A DNA stretch of 64,000 nt, from positions 102,638,278 through 102,702,277 of the forward strand of contig CP136069.1 of assembly GCA_032622095.1 (NCBI GenBank). The letters run 5' to 3'. Of the stretch, positions 10,991 to 22,600 are shown in pieces (the stretch's first letter is position 1; each line of letters begins with the position of its first letter). The translations under genes were made by a program, and so were the position numbers. The stretch comes from Siphonodentalium dalli. Lineage: Eukaryota > Mollusca > Scaphopoda > Gadilida > Siphonodentaliidae. The notes under the pieces were generated by a model that made no database searches, was not told the origin of the DNA, and saw only the letters and a list, made by a program, of their open reading frames with translations.

Positions 10991-12000
10991 ACTATTGATC
11001 AAGAGAAGGGACTTCCTAGTTTCAATATTTAGCCAATATTTATTATTTTATAACAAGATATCATGGGGTGGGTCCTGGCTTCTGATGATGATAAACTTTC
11101 CTCAATATACGTGATTGCGGGTGTGGTTATTTAAAACCATTCAGACCCTTTGTCTGTTATATCTTCTGTTTTAACATTTAAAGGCCTACTTAATTTTTGA
11201 ACACCCAGATTACATTATATAAAATATATGCCATATTATATACCATTTGAAAGAGGAAGCTCCAAAACATTGTATTATCAACTTATCCGGTATAATAAAC
11301 TGTGGACATGTTGTTTTTGTTGAGTTGCCAAAGAGTTTTGTCATCTAGATTGCACTAAAAAGCAGTATTATTTTCAATGCAGGGGGAATAACTCTATATT
11401 AAAGATGGAGTTCTTCCCCTTCGATTAAAAAAGTTTGAATTCTGTTGCATTCTGGGATCCAAAAGGGGGGGGGTCATTCTATAATTTCAGTAGTTTTCTA
11501 TTACTCTGTGGGCATCTTCTGAGACACAGATGTTTCAAATAGTGATGAATTATAGTATTTTAATCATATTTTATGGCATAGATTGTTATTAAAACTGTAT
11601 ACCAAGGCACTATAAAAACAATTCATCGGCGACTCGAAAATTAAGTCAGCCTTTAAATTTGACCTGTAGAATCAGTTTCTGATAACATACACTTTTCATA
11701 TTTTAAAAAATCTTCTAATATTTGTTATTATTTATAATACAATGTTTTGTCTTCCAACACATGTGCACATATGGTGCACATAATGCAGCATAATGTTAAC
11801 ATCTGAATCTTGTACCGGTATCAGGTTTGCTCAAATGGGATTGGTTATTCAGAAGGGGCAGACATTGCAGATTTAATACTCGGCTCTCAAATTAATTGAA
11901 TTAAGAATGTGTATGTATGTCAGTGTGAACACTTTCTAAGCTGAATGTATTTGCTCTAACTACAAATTTTGAAGTAAATTTGACAAGTACTGACTCATGT
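10991..12000. other. AT-rich sequence, nothing recognised
   Basis: Unique-looking intronic sequence; a 9-G run at 11466-11474. No exon candidate. Confidence 0.5.
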
Positions 12001-12838
12001 AGTCTTCAGAATCCCAGTCTTATCAGTCTTTACAGTCAGGTGAGCGACTCCACAGTCATTGACTGTCTTGTTTAATGGTGGACCCCATTCAAACAAATTT
12101 TGATCCCAACTCTCCATAGGCCATATACACCAAATGCCATTTCTTGATTGGTCGAACCCATTTTAACAAATCTGTAACCCAGTCCCAAGTAACACAAGGA
12201 CCCTCCATACTAGTTACTACATATAAGCCATAATATGCCTGATGGCTCTTGAGGAGGAGCCATTTTAAGAATTACTATGGGGAAGAGTTATGTCCCTGGT
12301 CGCACCCTATTTGACCTGGTGAACCCATTTGAACAAATCTGAATCCTAGTCACCTAAGGACTCTCTATACCAAAATGTATACTAAATATGCCAAATGGTT
12401 CTTGAGAAGATGTTTTAAGAATAAATAATGAGGGACAGAATTATGTCCGTGGCTCTGACCCTATTTGACCCAGTGATCCAATTCTGAATCAATTCTGAAT
12501 CCTAGTCACCCATACCAAATATAAGCTGAATAGGCCTGATGGTTCTTAATATGAAGACATTTTAAGAATTACAATGGATGGACAAGTTATGTCCCTGGCT
12601 CCACCATTATTTGACCCGGTGACCTCATTTTAACACATCTGTATCCCTGTCACCCAAGGACCTTCCATACCAATTATAAGCTAAATAGCCCCGATGATTC
12701 TTGAGACGATGTTTTAAGTATTAATATGGATGGAAAGAGTTAGGTGACCCCCATTTGAACAGAACTGAATCCCAGCCACCTAGGGACCATCCACACAAAA
12801 TATGTCTCAATTCTTCATCTCAGGTAAGCTAATAAAAA
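12001..12838 (+). mobile_element. Pearl-like family A copy
   Basis: About five diverged core units of ~150 bp with phrases like CCCATTTGAACAAATCTGAA, CCAAGGACC, GCTAAATAG and AAGAGTTATGTCCCTGG. It ends in a degenerate CATCTCAGGTAAGCTAATAAAAA without the ACGG tract. The leading 12003-12065 (CCACAGTCATTGACTGTCTT) is inverted relative to the copies at 13867 and 24848. Confidence 0.75.
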
Positions 12839-13254
12839 TGCCTCCTTCTTTCTCATCCAGTTTCCCATATGTAATTGCCTGAGAAAACAGGTATTTAGTC
12901 TTACTGCCAAACTGTCAGATTCATCATTCACACTTGGCCTTGGGAGTTTGTTTTCATAAGCCATATGTCATTTATATACAAACTCTCTATTAAACATTTT
13001 AGGGTATTAATCAAAGGAACTGTCACTCCAATCAGATTTTGTTAACACTGCCATTTCATTTATTACATTATAATCAATATGACATATATGTGGTGTTAAG
13101 TAAACATTCTGTGATCGCAGGCACCTTCCTCATATCTCATAGAGCTCTGAGTATCTGCTGTTTGCATGTTCTTGATTTTAGACTGATTTAAATAAAATAT
13201 TTTAAATAAAAATCAATTTGTTTTGTTTTGTTTTGTTTTTATTTTTGTTAAATT
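12839..13254. other. Unassigned sequence with TTTTG tract
   Basis: A short TTTTG pentanucleotide run (13217-13240) precedes the family D repeat. Otherwise nothing. Confidence 0.5.
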
Positions 13255-13620
13255 GAGCAAGGAGTTCAATCTAAAAAATAAAATAAAAAAATTTAAGAGT
13301 TGTGTCAAAAAAACCAACACTTCAAATTAAAAAAATATGAATAACTCTAGAACGTAAAAAAATGATTGAACACTCAATTGATTGCCATTATAGTATTGAG
13401 CATCTATACCATATTTCATTGCGATTCGTCAACCAATGGTGCAGATATCTGCTTGGACCGACAAAAAATCCAACATTTTCAGATAAACAAAGATGACTAA
13501 CTCTAGAATGGAAAATCAGAAATTTCATTAAGATCTGACAACCAGTGTTTGAGATATCTGCCCGGATGAATGGACGTACGATCTTTAAGACTAATGGATG
13601 GATAAATCCAGTATAAAAAA
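13255..13620 (+). mobile_element. Pearl-like family D
   Basis: Two units with AATAACTCTAGAA, CATTGCGATTCGTCAACCA and GAGATATCTGC, and a degenerate CCGGATGAATGGACG tail. Related D sequence flanks the hAT element at 15505-15596 and 16386-16400. Confidence 0.65.
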
Positions 13621-13866
13621 TCTATATGTACTAACTTTTAATGCATTTAATGGCCAAATTTGAAAGAATTTATCACACTAACAGCATAATATGATCGTCC
13701 GCATCAAACTCCTCAGGAAACAAAAAACCCTGGTCCGTAATTCACCATGAAACTTCTTAATATCACTTTTCAAACTCCAAAGAGAATCTTTCTACACACG
13801 GCAAATTCTGGATGTTCACAAAAGCTCCAACCCACAGGTTGAGCAAAAAATGGACATTTCCAGATA

Positions 13867-14600
13867 ACAAGACAGTCAATGACTGTGGGGGTCTGTCACC
13901 TGACTGTAAAGACTGAGAAGAATGGGACTCTGAAGACTACAACAGTCAGTAATTGTCAAAATCACTTAAGACAAGTAATTCTAAAGAGGGACATAGCTGA
14001 TGGTTCTCAGATGAGCAAGGCTCTTCACCTTGAAATTTTTAATTGCACTCCACTGACAAATATCAAACCCCTTACCCATTTTAAACAAGACAACCAGTCC
14101 TAAGTTCACATAATTCCTTTTGCACATCCCTCTTAGAATAAAATTTTACAACTGTTATCAGTACTTCAAGCTCTAAAACTTGGAAATTTCCAACCTGACA
14201 TCCCCCATAAAGTTAAAATTTGTGGCCATTTCGGTCCTACAGTTTAACCCAAAGTAGGAAAATATGGACTGTTACTGGTTGAAAAATGGTTCTTGAGAAG
14301 ATATTGTTTTAAGAATTACTATGGAAGGAAAGAGTTATGGCCCTGGCTTATCACCTATTTGACCTGATGAACTCATTTGAACAAATCTGAATGTGAGTCA
14401 CCTAGGGGATATCCACACCAAAATATATCAACCCATTTGGTCTTTAATATGTATCTGGAGAAGAAAACAAATGATGGATGGTGGAAAGACATCCTGACAG
14501 ACGGATGGATAGGAGAACAGTCTGACAGAGAGACAGACAAATTCAATCTAATATGCCCCCCAAGTTTTCTTTGCAAAATCAGGGTATATTGAGTTCAACC
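13867..14600 (+). mobile_element. Pearl-like family A copy, internally truncated
   Basis: Starts with AAGACAGTCAATGACTGTGG (a small palindrome, AGTCAATGACT) and a CAGTC-rich leader, then core phrases, ending after an ATGGATGG/GACAGACGG-like microsatellite near 14500 and the phrase TTTTCTTTGCAAAATCAGGG. Confidence 0.7.
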
Positions 14601-14663
14601 GGATACTGGTGGTTAAGAAAATAATATTCAAACAGCCAAGCCTGAATATAGTGTCTGACATTT

Positions 14664-14754
14664 GCAGAATGAGGTCCCCAAAGGGTGAATTTAGTCACGC
14701 AATCCTGCAAGGCAGACTAGCATCACCAATTCACTCTCTGGGGACCTCATTCTG
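14664..14754. mobile_element. Small palindromic MITE, copy 1
   Basis: 91 bp with ends GCAGAATGAGGTCCCC / GGGGACCTCATTCTG and inner GGGTGAATTTAGT-type arms. Same family at 26316-26408 and 26608-26691. Confidence 0.85.
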
Positions 14755-15159
14755 TTTAGGCCTCAACTGCTATGGGAGACATAGCATCAGATTGAAGTTC
14801 TCCAGTTAAAGTTGGTGATGTTCACCATTGGGCACCTCAATTATGCATTTATGCACTGGCATGAGTGCTGGCTAAGCAGTTGTTTACACCTGTCAGCCTG
14901 ATAACATCTCAATTGATGACTGTATTATTAACTCTCTCTGTATGTAGCTAATACAGTTGACTGAGTCTGCTGGTGGGAGAGGTGAGTTATGAGATGGGTT
15001 GGGGGTGCTGTTGGTTGGGGGCAGGGTGGTGGTCTGGGTCATGTGGGGGAGGGTGATAGAAAGGGGAAGTTTCCATGATTTCATTAAGATTTTCATAACT
15101 CTGCGAATGTTACAACGGTGTTAGTTTTTCTAATTTTTTAACATGTTTAAAAAAAAAAC

Positions 15160-15495
15160 CTCCACCCCCATGTGACCCCATTTGAACAAATCTGAACCCC
15201 AGTCATTCAAGGACCCTGCATACCAAATATAAACTAAACCGGCCCAATGGTTCTAGACAAGAAGTCGTAATAAGAATTACCATGGAGGAATATAGTTATG
15301 GCCCTGGTTTTGCAACTAATTGACATTTGAACAAGTCTGAATGTGAGTCACCTAGGGAACATCCACATCAAATATGAACACAGTCAGTCTAATAGTTCTG
15401 GAGAAGAAGCCGATTCTTGACGGACGGACAGACGGATGGACGGACGAGGAGTGATGACCATAGTTCCACTGGAGACTTCGTCTCAGGTGAGCTAA
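15160..15495 (+). mobile_element. Pearl-like family A copy with intact 3' end
   Basis: Two core units, an ACGG-type microsatellite (15418-15448: TTGACGGACGGACAGACGG) and the end GAGACTTCGTCTC (5-bp stem) followed by AGGTGAGCTAAAAA. Confidence 0.8.
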
Positions 15496-15596
15496 AAACA
15501 TTACCCGTAGAATGGAAAATGTTAACAACCAATTTAACATTCATTTCAATGCTCCTTTAGTGGTGAACATCAGTCCGATAACCAGTGACTGAGATA

Positions 15597-16377
15597 TAGT
15601 GTTGAACCGACTTGAGTTTTTCGTAGTCGACAGTGAAAAATAGAGGTGGAGTCGACTAATCGACAACCACCATTCACATGGAAAACTTTCAATTTACTAC
15701 GTGCTTATTGAGTACTATAAAATCACTGGGAGATAACTGCTGTTCCCATTTTTTGTGGGTATTAGGATCGTTAGACGGAAACCAGTGGCCGGTGTTACAA
15801 ACCGGTGGCCAGTGCCACTAAATTTGTATCCATCCAGCTAATTAATACCGGGTGTCTTTGCTAAGTTGGCTTCAATGGGTTTCATTGTGTATAGGTTTCT
15901 CGTTTAACATTGTATTATGGCACATTCATCATACCATATCCCCGGACACATTAGTCCATGCTCATACTGAATTAATTACACACATAGTGACAGAGAATAT
16001 GTAATAAACGTATTGGTATAATTATTGTATTCAATTAAACTGACGTGACATGACACAAATTGAAAGAACATCAAAGGATTCAAAGTGCGGCTGTGGATAC
16101 AGTTATCTTTGATTGGCCATCACACAACAATGTTTATTTATTAGCGACATTGTCAATTTTATAACTGGTATTTGTGTAAGTAATTCTACTAAATAGCTCA
16201 GCTTTTGTTTTAACTGTTAACACTGCATGTCCTTGCCGTTGTTGCTATATTGTATTGTACCATTGTTCCCTTAAAATATAGTGCATTCTCAATTTAATAT
16301 ATAAATAATTGACTTGGGATTCTGGAGTCGACTTTTGGTGAACAATTCATCGATGTCGACTAATCATTTCAACACTA
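15597..16377. mobile_element. hAT-like non-autonomous element, 781 bp, 8-bp target duplication
   Basis: Perfect 10-bp inverted ends TAGTGTTGAA / TTCAACACTA, flanked by CTGAGATA (15589-15596) and CTGAGATG (16378-16385), an 8-bp duplication with one mismatch. The pre-insertion sequence rejoins into a family D repeat phrase (ACCAGTGACTGAGAT then CTCGGACAG). GTCGAC motifs are repeated near both ends. No transposase frame; includes 'TGATTGGCCATCACACAACA'-type unique AT-rich interior. Only ~100 bp separates it from a TADA1 exon. Confidence 0.85.
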
Positions 16378-16480
16378 CTGAGATGTCTTCTCGGACAGAT
16401 GCATGGTCGCAGGTAATCCAATCTTTGAATGTAGGTATAAAAGAATAACATCTGATCCAATGAGTAGAAAGACAACATAC

Positions 16481-16640
16481 CTGTAATGTCTCGAGTAGAT
16501 CTCGGGTACAAATGTTTCTCCTGGATGGATAATCAGATGTGGATGTCATAAGCTGGTGACAAGCCATTTTATCTCCTAGCTCAGGTGTTGGTTTCAAACA
16601 GGGCATCTGCCATCCAGATTCACTTAGAGATGTAGCCAAA
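16481..16640 (-). CDS. TADA1: TADA1 exon ending DLLETLQ
   Basis: 160 bp: one base and 53 codons, ending in phase 0 before a strong GTATGT donor; the acceptor is TTCTCTACAG. The entering T completes AG from the previous exon as Ser. Most of the segment (for example WQMPCLKPTPELGDKMACHQ) is poorly conserved, but the end, RRNICTRDLLETLQ, fits vertebrate PPVNMYDLFEALQ. The last exon, expected to begin near VHREVIPTHTVY, was not found down to position 1. Confidence 0.87.
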
Positions 16641-19600
16641 CTGTAGAGAACATAATATAATAAGTGGATCAAAAAAAAGCTGAAGAACAAGGAAGATCTA
16701 TTAAATAAGCATTAATTCAAACTGTATAAGTGTTAAGGAAAACTAAAATCTTGATTACCATGCAGTTAAAATTTTGTTGCCCACTGAAATATAATTTTTA
16801 AAAGTAAAATTACTTTTTCCTTAAGGGAAGCCCGAAACTGAACTATATGGATTATTATCCTCGGCCTTGTGTTATCAGGAGGTTTAAAATTTATTGTCCG
16901 TTTATTGCTTATTCCAGTCAATCAGTGCTCGGGATTAGCTACGCATGAATGCGTCTCGTGTAACTCTTGCGTGAATCTCGCGTTCTAACAATCCATCTAG
17001 TCAGTTTTTAATTTTCCGACCGAATCATAGGATTTGCGAGTCGCGGGGTTGGGAACGGCACCGCCATGGGAGGGATCTCTGATAGTTCAGTTTCGGGCTT
17101 CCCTTAAGGAAAAAGTAATTTTACTTTTAAAAATTATATTTTTCCGCCAAGGAGAAGCCCTCAACTGAACTATATGGATTAGAATGCAAGCGCAGGAGGA
17201 GGCAAGAGCAATAAATTTAATATCCCAGTTTGACGGGAATGTACTCTTCCGAAAACAGATTTCATGTAAATGTGATTTAGTCATGAATCAGCCTTGATAT
17301 GTTATGTGAAAGAGCCCATAAATTCAGATTCCAGTATAGCTCAAGCTTGTACCTGCCCCCCCCTGGTTTTAGGAAGAAACGTCCCAGGCAGTGCCACACC
17401 ATACGCGCCAGCTAGAAACCGAGCAAGTAGAGACTTCTTCTTCTGCTGCTGACTTCACTGCATCTTCTTCTCGTTTTCATGTGATGAGAGTGATTTCTGT
17501 AGATATCTTCCAAAATAGAAAGCGCTATTGACAGTACGCGACATCGAGTCATCCCCACACAGAACAGCCTCCAAAGGCTCGGGTGCGATTGTCCTGGAGG
17601 ATTGGTTGCCCGAATCTCCGAGAACGGCACCCCGCCTGCCACGGACTGCTGGTGCAGGACCATGGGGCTCGAACTGGTTCATCCCGAGGTAAAGACTGGT
17701 ACAGTTGTGCAAAGTTTGTGTAAGTCAGTTGACACATATCCTGTGATGAAGTTTTGTACAAGAGATCGACCCATGTCGTTTCCATACGCAAAGCGAGTTC
17801 CTTAGGAACGACAGAATCCTCAACCGACAGTGGGAACCACCATCGGCCGGTGATTCTTGCCCATCGTCGTCAAATCCATCAGACGCCATGAGAAGTATAG
17901 GAAGCATGTCAGTATCGACGCCAGCAACAGAACACCCTGCATCAGGTTGAGATAAGGTACTATAGGGAAGCCCACTCGGGGAATGGCTCGAACGAGGAAT
18001 AAATGCTCTCACAGTTGAAGTTAAGGTGCTTTGGCCCACCCCAATGCCATAAGGTCAGCAAAAAGATAAAATTAGAAGGATCCATTTGACCAGAGAAAAC
18101 CCCCCCCATCGAATCTCCCGAATGCAGGTGGTCCAGACAAGCTGGCATAAACGTCGATGACATACCACTAGGATCCCATGACGCCAGAGGAGCAGGCCTG
18201 GACGTATCACGTGGGATGACGTTTCCAGGGGGACAAGACCGACCCTCGTAATGGGGTGGGCCACAGCGCTGTGGGGAAGCTTCAGAAGGTCTTTTGGCTG
18301 GAGCGCATTGAGCGGCACCGGACATCGAGACTTCCCCACCCAGAACAGCCTCCAAAGGCGAGTGTGCGGGTGTTCTGGAGGATTGGTTGCCCGAATCTCC
18401 GAGAACTGCACGCTGCCACCCAAAGTCTGCTGATGCATGACCAGGGGGGCCGAACTGGTCCTGCCCGAGGTAAGACTGGTACGTTTGCTCAAATTGTTTA
18501 ACCATGGACCAACGGGCCCTCATCCAACAATGACAATACCGCATATTGCCGCGTTTATTTCTTGAGCAACCCGCACAGTGTGTGGCCATCAAAGTCGAAT
18601 CTCGTCGACTATAAGCAAGACAAGACATTCTGTTAGTTATTAGCAAGCGTAATACACAAAACATTTTGTTAGTTAATGCAAAATAATGTTAATAAGGTAA
18701 ATTCCGTTCATTATGTGGCCACGTGATCTTACCTGCTAGAAATTAAACTGCAGGTAAGATAGTCACTTCTCGGCGAAGAGGACGATGAGAACCGATTTCT
18801 CCTGTGCAAGAACAGTTTTCGCGGTGCCCTTGCTTACGGTGAGGAGAATGTTTTATACGCGTACGGAAAGTCCTCCGAAGGTGGAGCAGGCCTGGACATA
18901 TCCCGAGGGAGAATGATTCCAGGGGGATACAAGACCCACTCTCGTAATGGAGTGGGCCATGGACCGTGGGGAAGAGTCAGAAGTCTCAGTCCTTCCCAGA
19001 TGACAGGAGCAATTGTACTCGCACCCGTATGCACTTGTAATTCTCTAATTCACGAGCATTAAACTTTGCCCTCTTCCCTGTGCATGGTTACAGTAACCGT
19101 TGATTCAATATTAAACTATTGGAGGTACATGTATATTTAATGAAAGTGTCAATGACACTGTAGCTCAACTTAGGTAGGGGAATAATTTAATGGTCGACAG
19201 TAAATGGAGGAATAGGAAAAGTGCTAATTGAAATGTCTAAGTAAGACCAGATGTACATGTCAATATCAACATTCATAACAGGTTTCATAATGATCGGATC
19301 AGGGATGTGGTGATTATGGTGTGCCAAAGGATTTATTGATGCAAAGAGTAAATTCTAAAATGGCCGAATTTTCCGAATTACCCCAAAATGACTTGTTCCC
19401 ATCTACAGCCTTTACAAATCTCATAATGATCTGATCAAAGGTATGACCTGTAGCCTGTGCCAATGGATTTAGTCATGCAAAGAGTAAAATCCAAGGTGGC
19501 TGCTGGCGGCCATGTTTTTCGGCTGAACGACCCCAAAATGACTCGTTTCCCATCTACATGTCATTGTTAACATACATGACAAATTTCATGAAGTTCCGAC

Positions 19601-22600
19601 CAAAGCTACGACCTGTAGCCCGCACCAAAGGATTTATTCATGCAAAGAGTAAAATCCAATATGGCTGATGGCAGACATGTTTTTTAGCCAAACGACCACA
19701 AAATGACTCGTTCCCATCTACATGTTAATATTAACATCCATGATAAATATCATGATGATCAGACAAACAGTACGACCTGTAGCCCGTGCCAATGGATTGA
19801 ATTTTGAAATCCAAGATGGCTGCCAGCGGCCATGTTTTTTGGCCGTATGACCCCAAAATGACTCGTTCCCATATACATGTCAATATCAATATTCATGACA
19901 AATTTCATAAAGGTCATGAATATTGATAAAATATGCGCAAGTCAATATTAACATCCATGACAAATTTCATGATGATCAAACGAACAGTACGACCTGTAGC
20001 CCGCGCCAATGGATTGAATTTTGAAATCCAAGATGGCCACCAGCGGCCATGTGTTTTGGCCGAATGACCCCAAAATGACTCGTTCCTATCTACATGTCAA
20101 TGTCAACATTCATGCAAAATTTCATAAAGATCAGACCAAAGGTACGACCTGTAGCCCGCGCCAAAGGAAATTGTTGACGGACATACGCACACACGGACAC
20201 ACGGACGCCAAGCCATGGCAATAGCTCAAACTTACAAAAGTAAGTTGAGCTAAAAACTTCTCAGAAGAAGTTAATTTCTCGCTGTTTCATGACTATATAA
20301 AGCAAAACAAGCGATAAAACCATAAGATAATTTTTTGTCATGTAGGTGCTGGGTGGGGGGGGGGGGGAAATATCCTGACCTGGACATCTCCCCCCCACCC
20401 CAAACCCTGACTCAAAAAAACTTGTTCTCAGAAGAAGTTAATTTCTCGCTGTTTCATGACTATATAAAGCAAAACAAGCGATAACACCATAAGATTATTT
20501 TTTTGTCATGTAGGTGCTGGGTGGGGGGGGGGGGGGGAAGATATCCTGACCTGGACATCTCCCCCCCCACCCCAAACCCTGACTCAAAAAAACTTGTTCT
20601 CAGAAGAAGTTAATTTCTCGCTGTTTCATGACTATATAAAGCAAAACAAGCGATAAAACCATAAGATTATTTTTTTTCATGTAGGTGCTAGGTGGGTGGG
20701 GGGGGGGGAGATATCCTGACCTGGACATCCCCCCCCCCCACCCCAAACCCTGACTCAAAAAACTTTTTCTCAGAAGAAGTTAATTTCTCGCTGTTTCATG
20801 ACTATATAAAGCAAAACAAGCGATAAAACCATAAGATTATTTTTTTGTCAGTCATGTAGGTGCTGGGTGGGGGGAAGATATCCTGACCTGGACATTTCCC
20901 CCCCCCCCCCCCCCCCCCACCCCAAACCCTGACTCAAAAAAGTTGTTCTCAGAAGAAGTTAATTTCTCCCTGTTTCATGACTATATAAAGCAAAACGAGC
21001 GATAAAACCATAAGATTATTTTTTTGTCATGTAGGTGCTGGGTGGGGGGAAGATATCCTGACCTGGACATTTCCCCCCCCCCCCCCAAACCCTGACTCAA
21101 AAAACTTTTTCTCAGAAGAAGTTAATTTCTCGTTGTTTCATGAATATATAAAGCAAAACAAGCAATAAATCCATACAATGATTTATTTGTCATGTAGGTG
21201 CTGGGTGGGGGGGGGGGATATCCTGACCTGGACATCCCCACCCCCCACCCCAAACCCTGACTCAAAAAACTTTTTCTCAGAAGAAGTTAATTTCTCGCTG
21301 TTTCATGACTATATAAAGCAAAACAAGCGATAAAACCATAAGATTATTTTTTTGTCATGTAGGTGCTGGGTGGGGGGGAAGATATCCTGACCTGGACATC
21401 TCCCCCCCCCCCCCCCCCCCCCCACCCCAAACCCTGACTCAAAAAAGTTGTTCTCAGAAGAAGTTAATTTCTCGCTGTTTCATGACTATATAAAGCAAAA
21501 CAAGCGATAAAACCATAAGATTATTTTTTTGTCATGTAGGTGCTGGGTGGGGGGGGAAGATATCCTGACCTGGACATCTCCCCCCCCCCCCCCACCCCAA
21601 ACCCTGACTCAAAAAAGTTGTTCTCAGAAGAAGTTAATTTCTCGCTGTTTCATGAATATATAAAGCAAAACAAGCAATAAATCCATACAATGATTTATTT
21701 GTCATGTAGGTGCTGGGTGGGGGGGGGGGGATATCCTGACCTGGACATCTCCCCCCACCCCAAACCCTGACTAAAACAACTTTCTCTTGGAGAAGCTAAT
21801 TTCTCGCTGTTTCATTACTATATAAAGCAAAATAAGCGATAAAACCATAAGATGATTTTATTGTCATGTAGGTGCGGGGTGGGGGGGGGGGGGGGTGGAA
21901 TATCCAAGCCTGGACGTTTGAAAGAAAAGAAAAAATTTGAATTAAAAAAAAAAAAAATTCTGGTCATTTCATGAACAGACAAACAAATTCGTGAAAAAAC
22001 TAATTTTGCCACTTTTTTTTTTTTTTTTAATCTCCAAAAACATTTTTCTGGCCATTTCAGAACCAAACGATATCATATGAGTGAAATTATTTTTTAGTCG
22101 TACATGGGGGGGGAAGATATCCAGGGTGGGGGGAAGATATCCTGGGGGGGGGGGAAGATGACGTGTTACACCGGTCCCATCGCAGTTAAAGTATGGGAAT
22201 GTGACTAAAGTGCAACTAAACATGCATGTATCGAGGTCTATCCCACAAAGACATTTAATTTGAGAGAAACACAACGAACGATTTTATTACGGATGCAATT
22301 ACATCCGTCTTCTGAATTGTGAGAGAAAATGAGAGCTTGAGCTGCATTTTCATCTGGGAAGAACTGAAGGCTGGTTGGCTGGTGCGCTGTCAGCGGCACA
22401 TGACGAGTCTTCCCCACCCTAAGGCTCAGGTGCTGAGGCGTGCGCCCATGAAGATTGGTTTTCCGAATCAACGATAGTAGCACCGCGCCAGTCACTGGTA
22501 CTGGGCAGTGGTCATACACGATATAGAGGCTTCTTGCGGAACGGCGCTGTATATGTGTGATGATACAAAAGCTGTCATTTGTGTTAGTCATTTAGGTATT

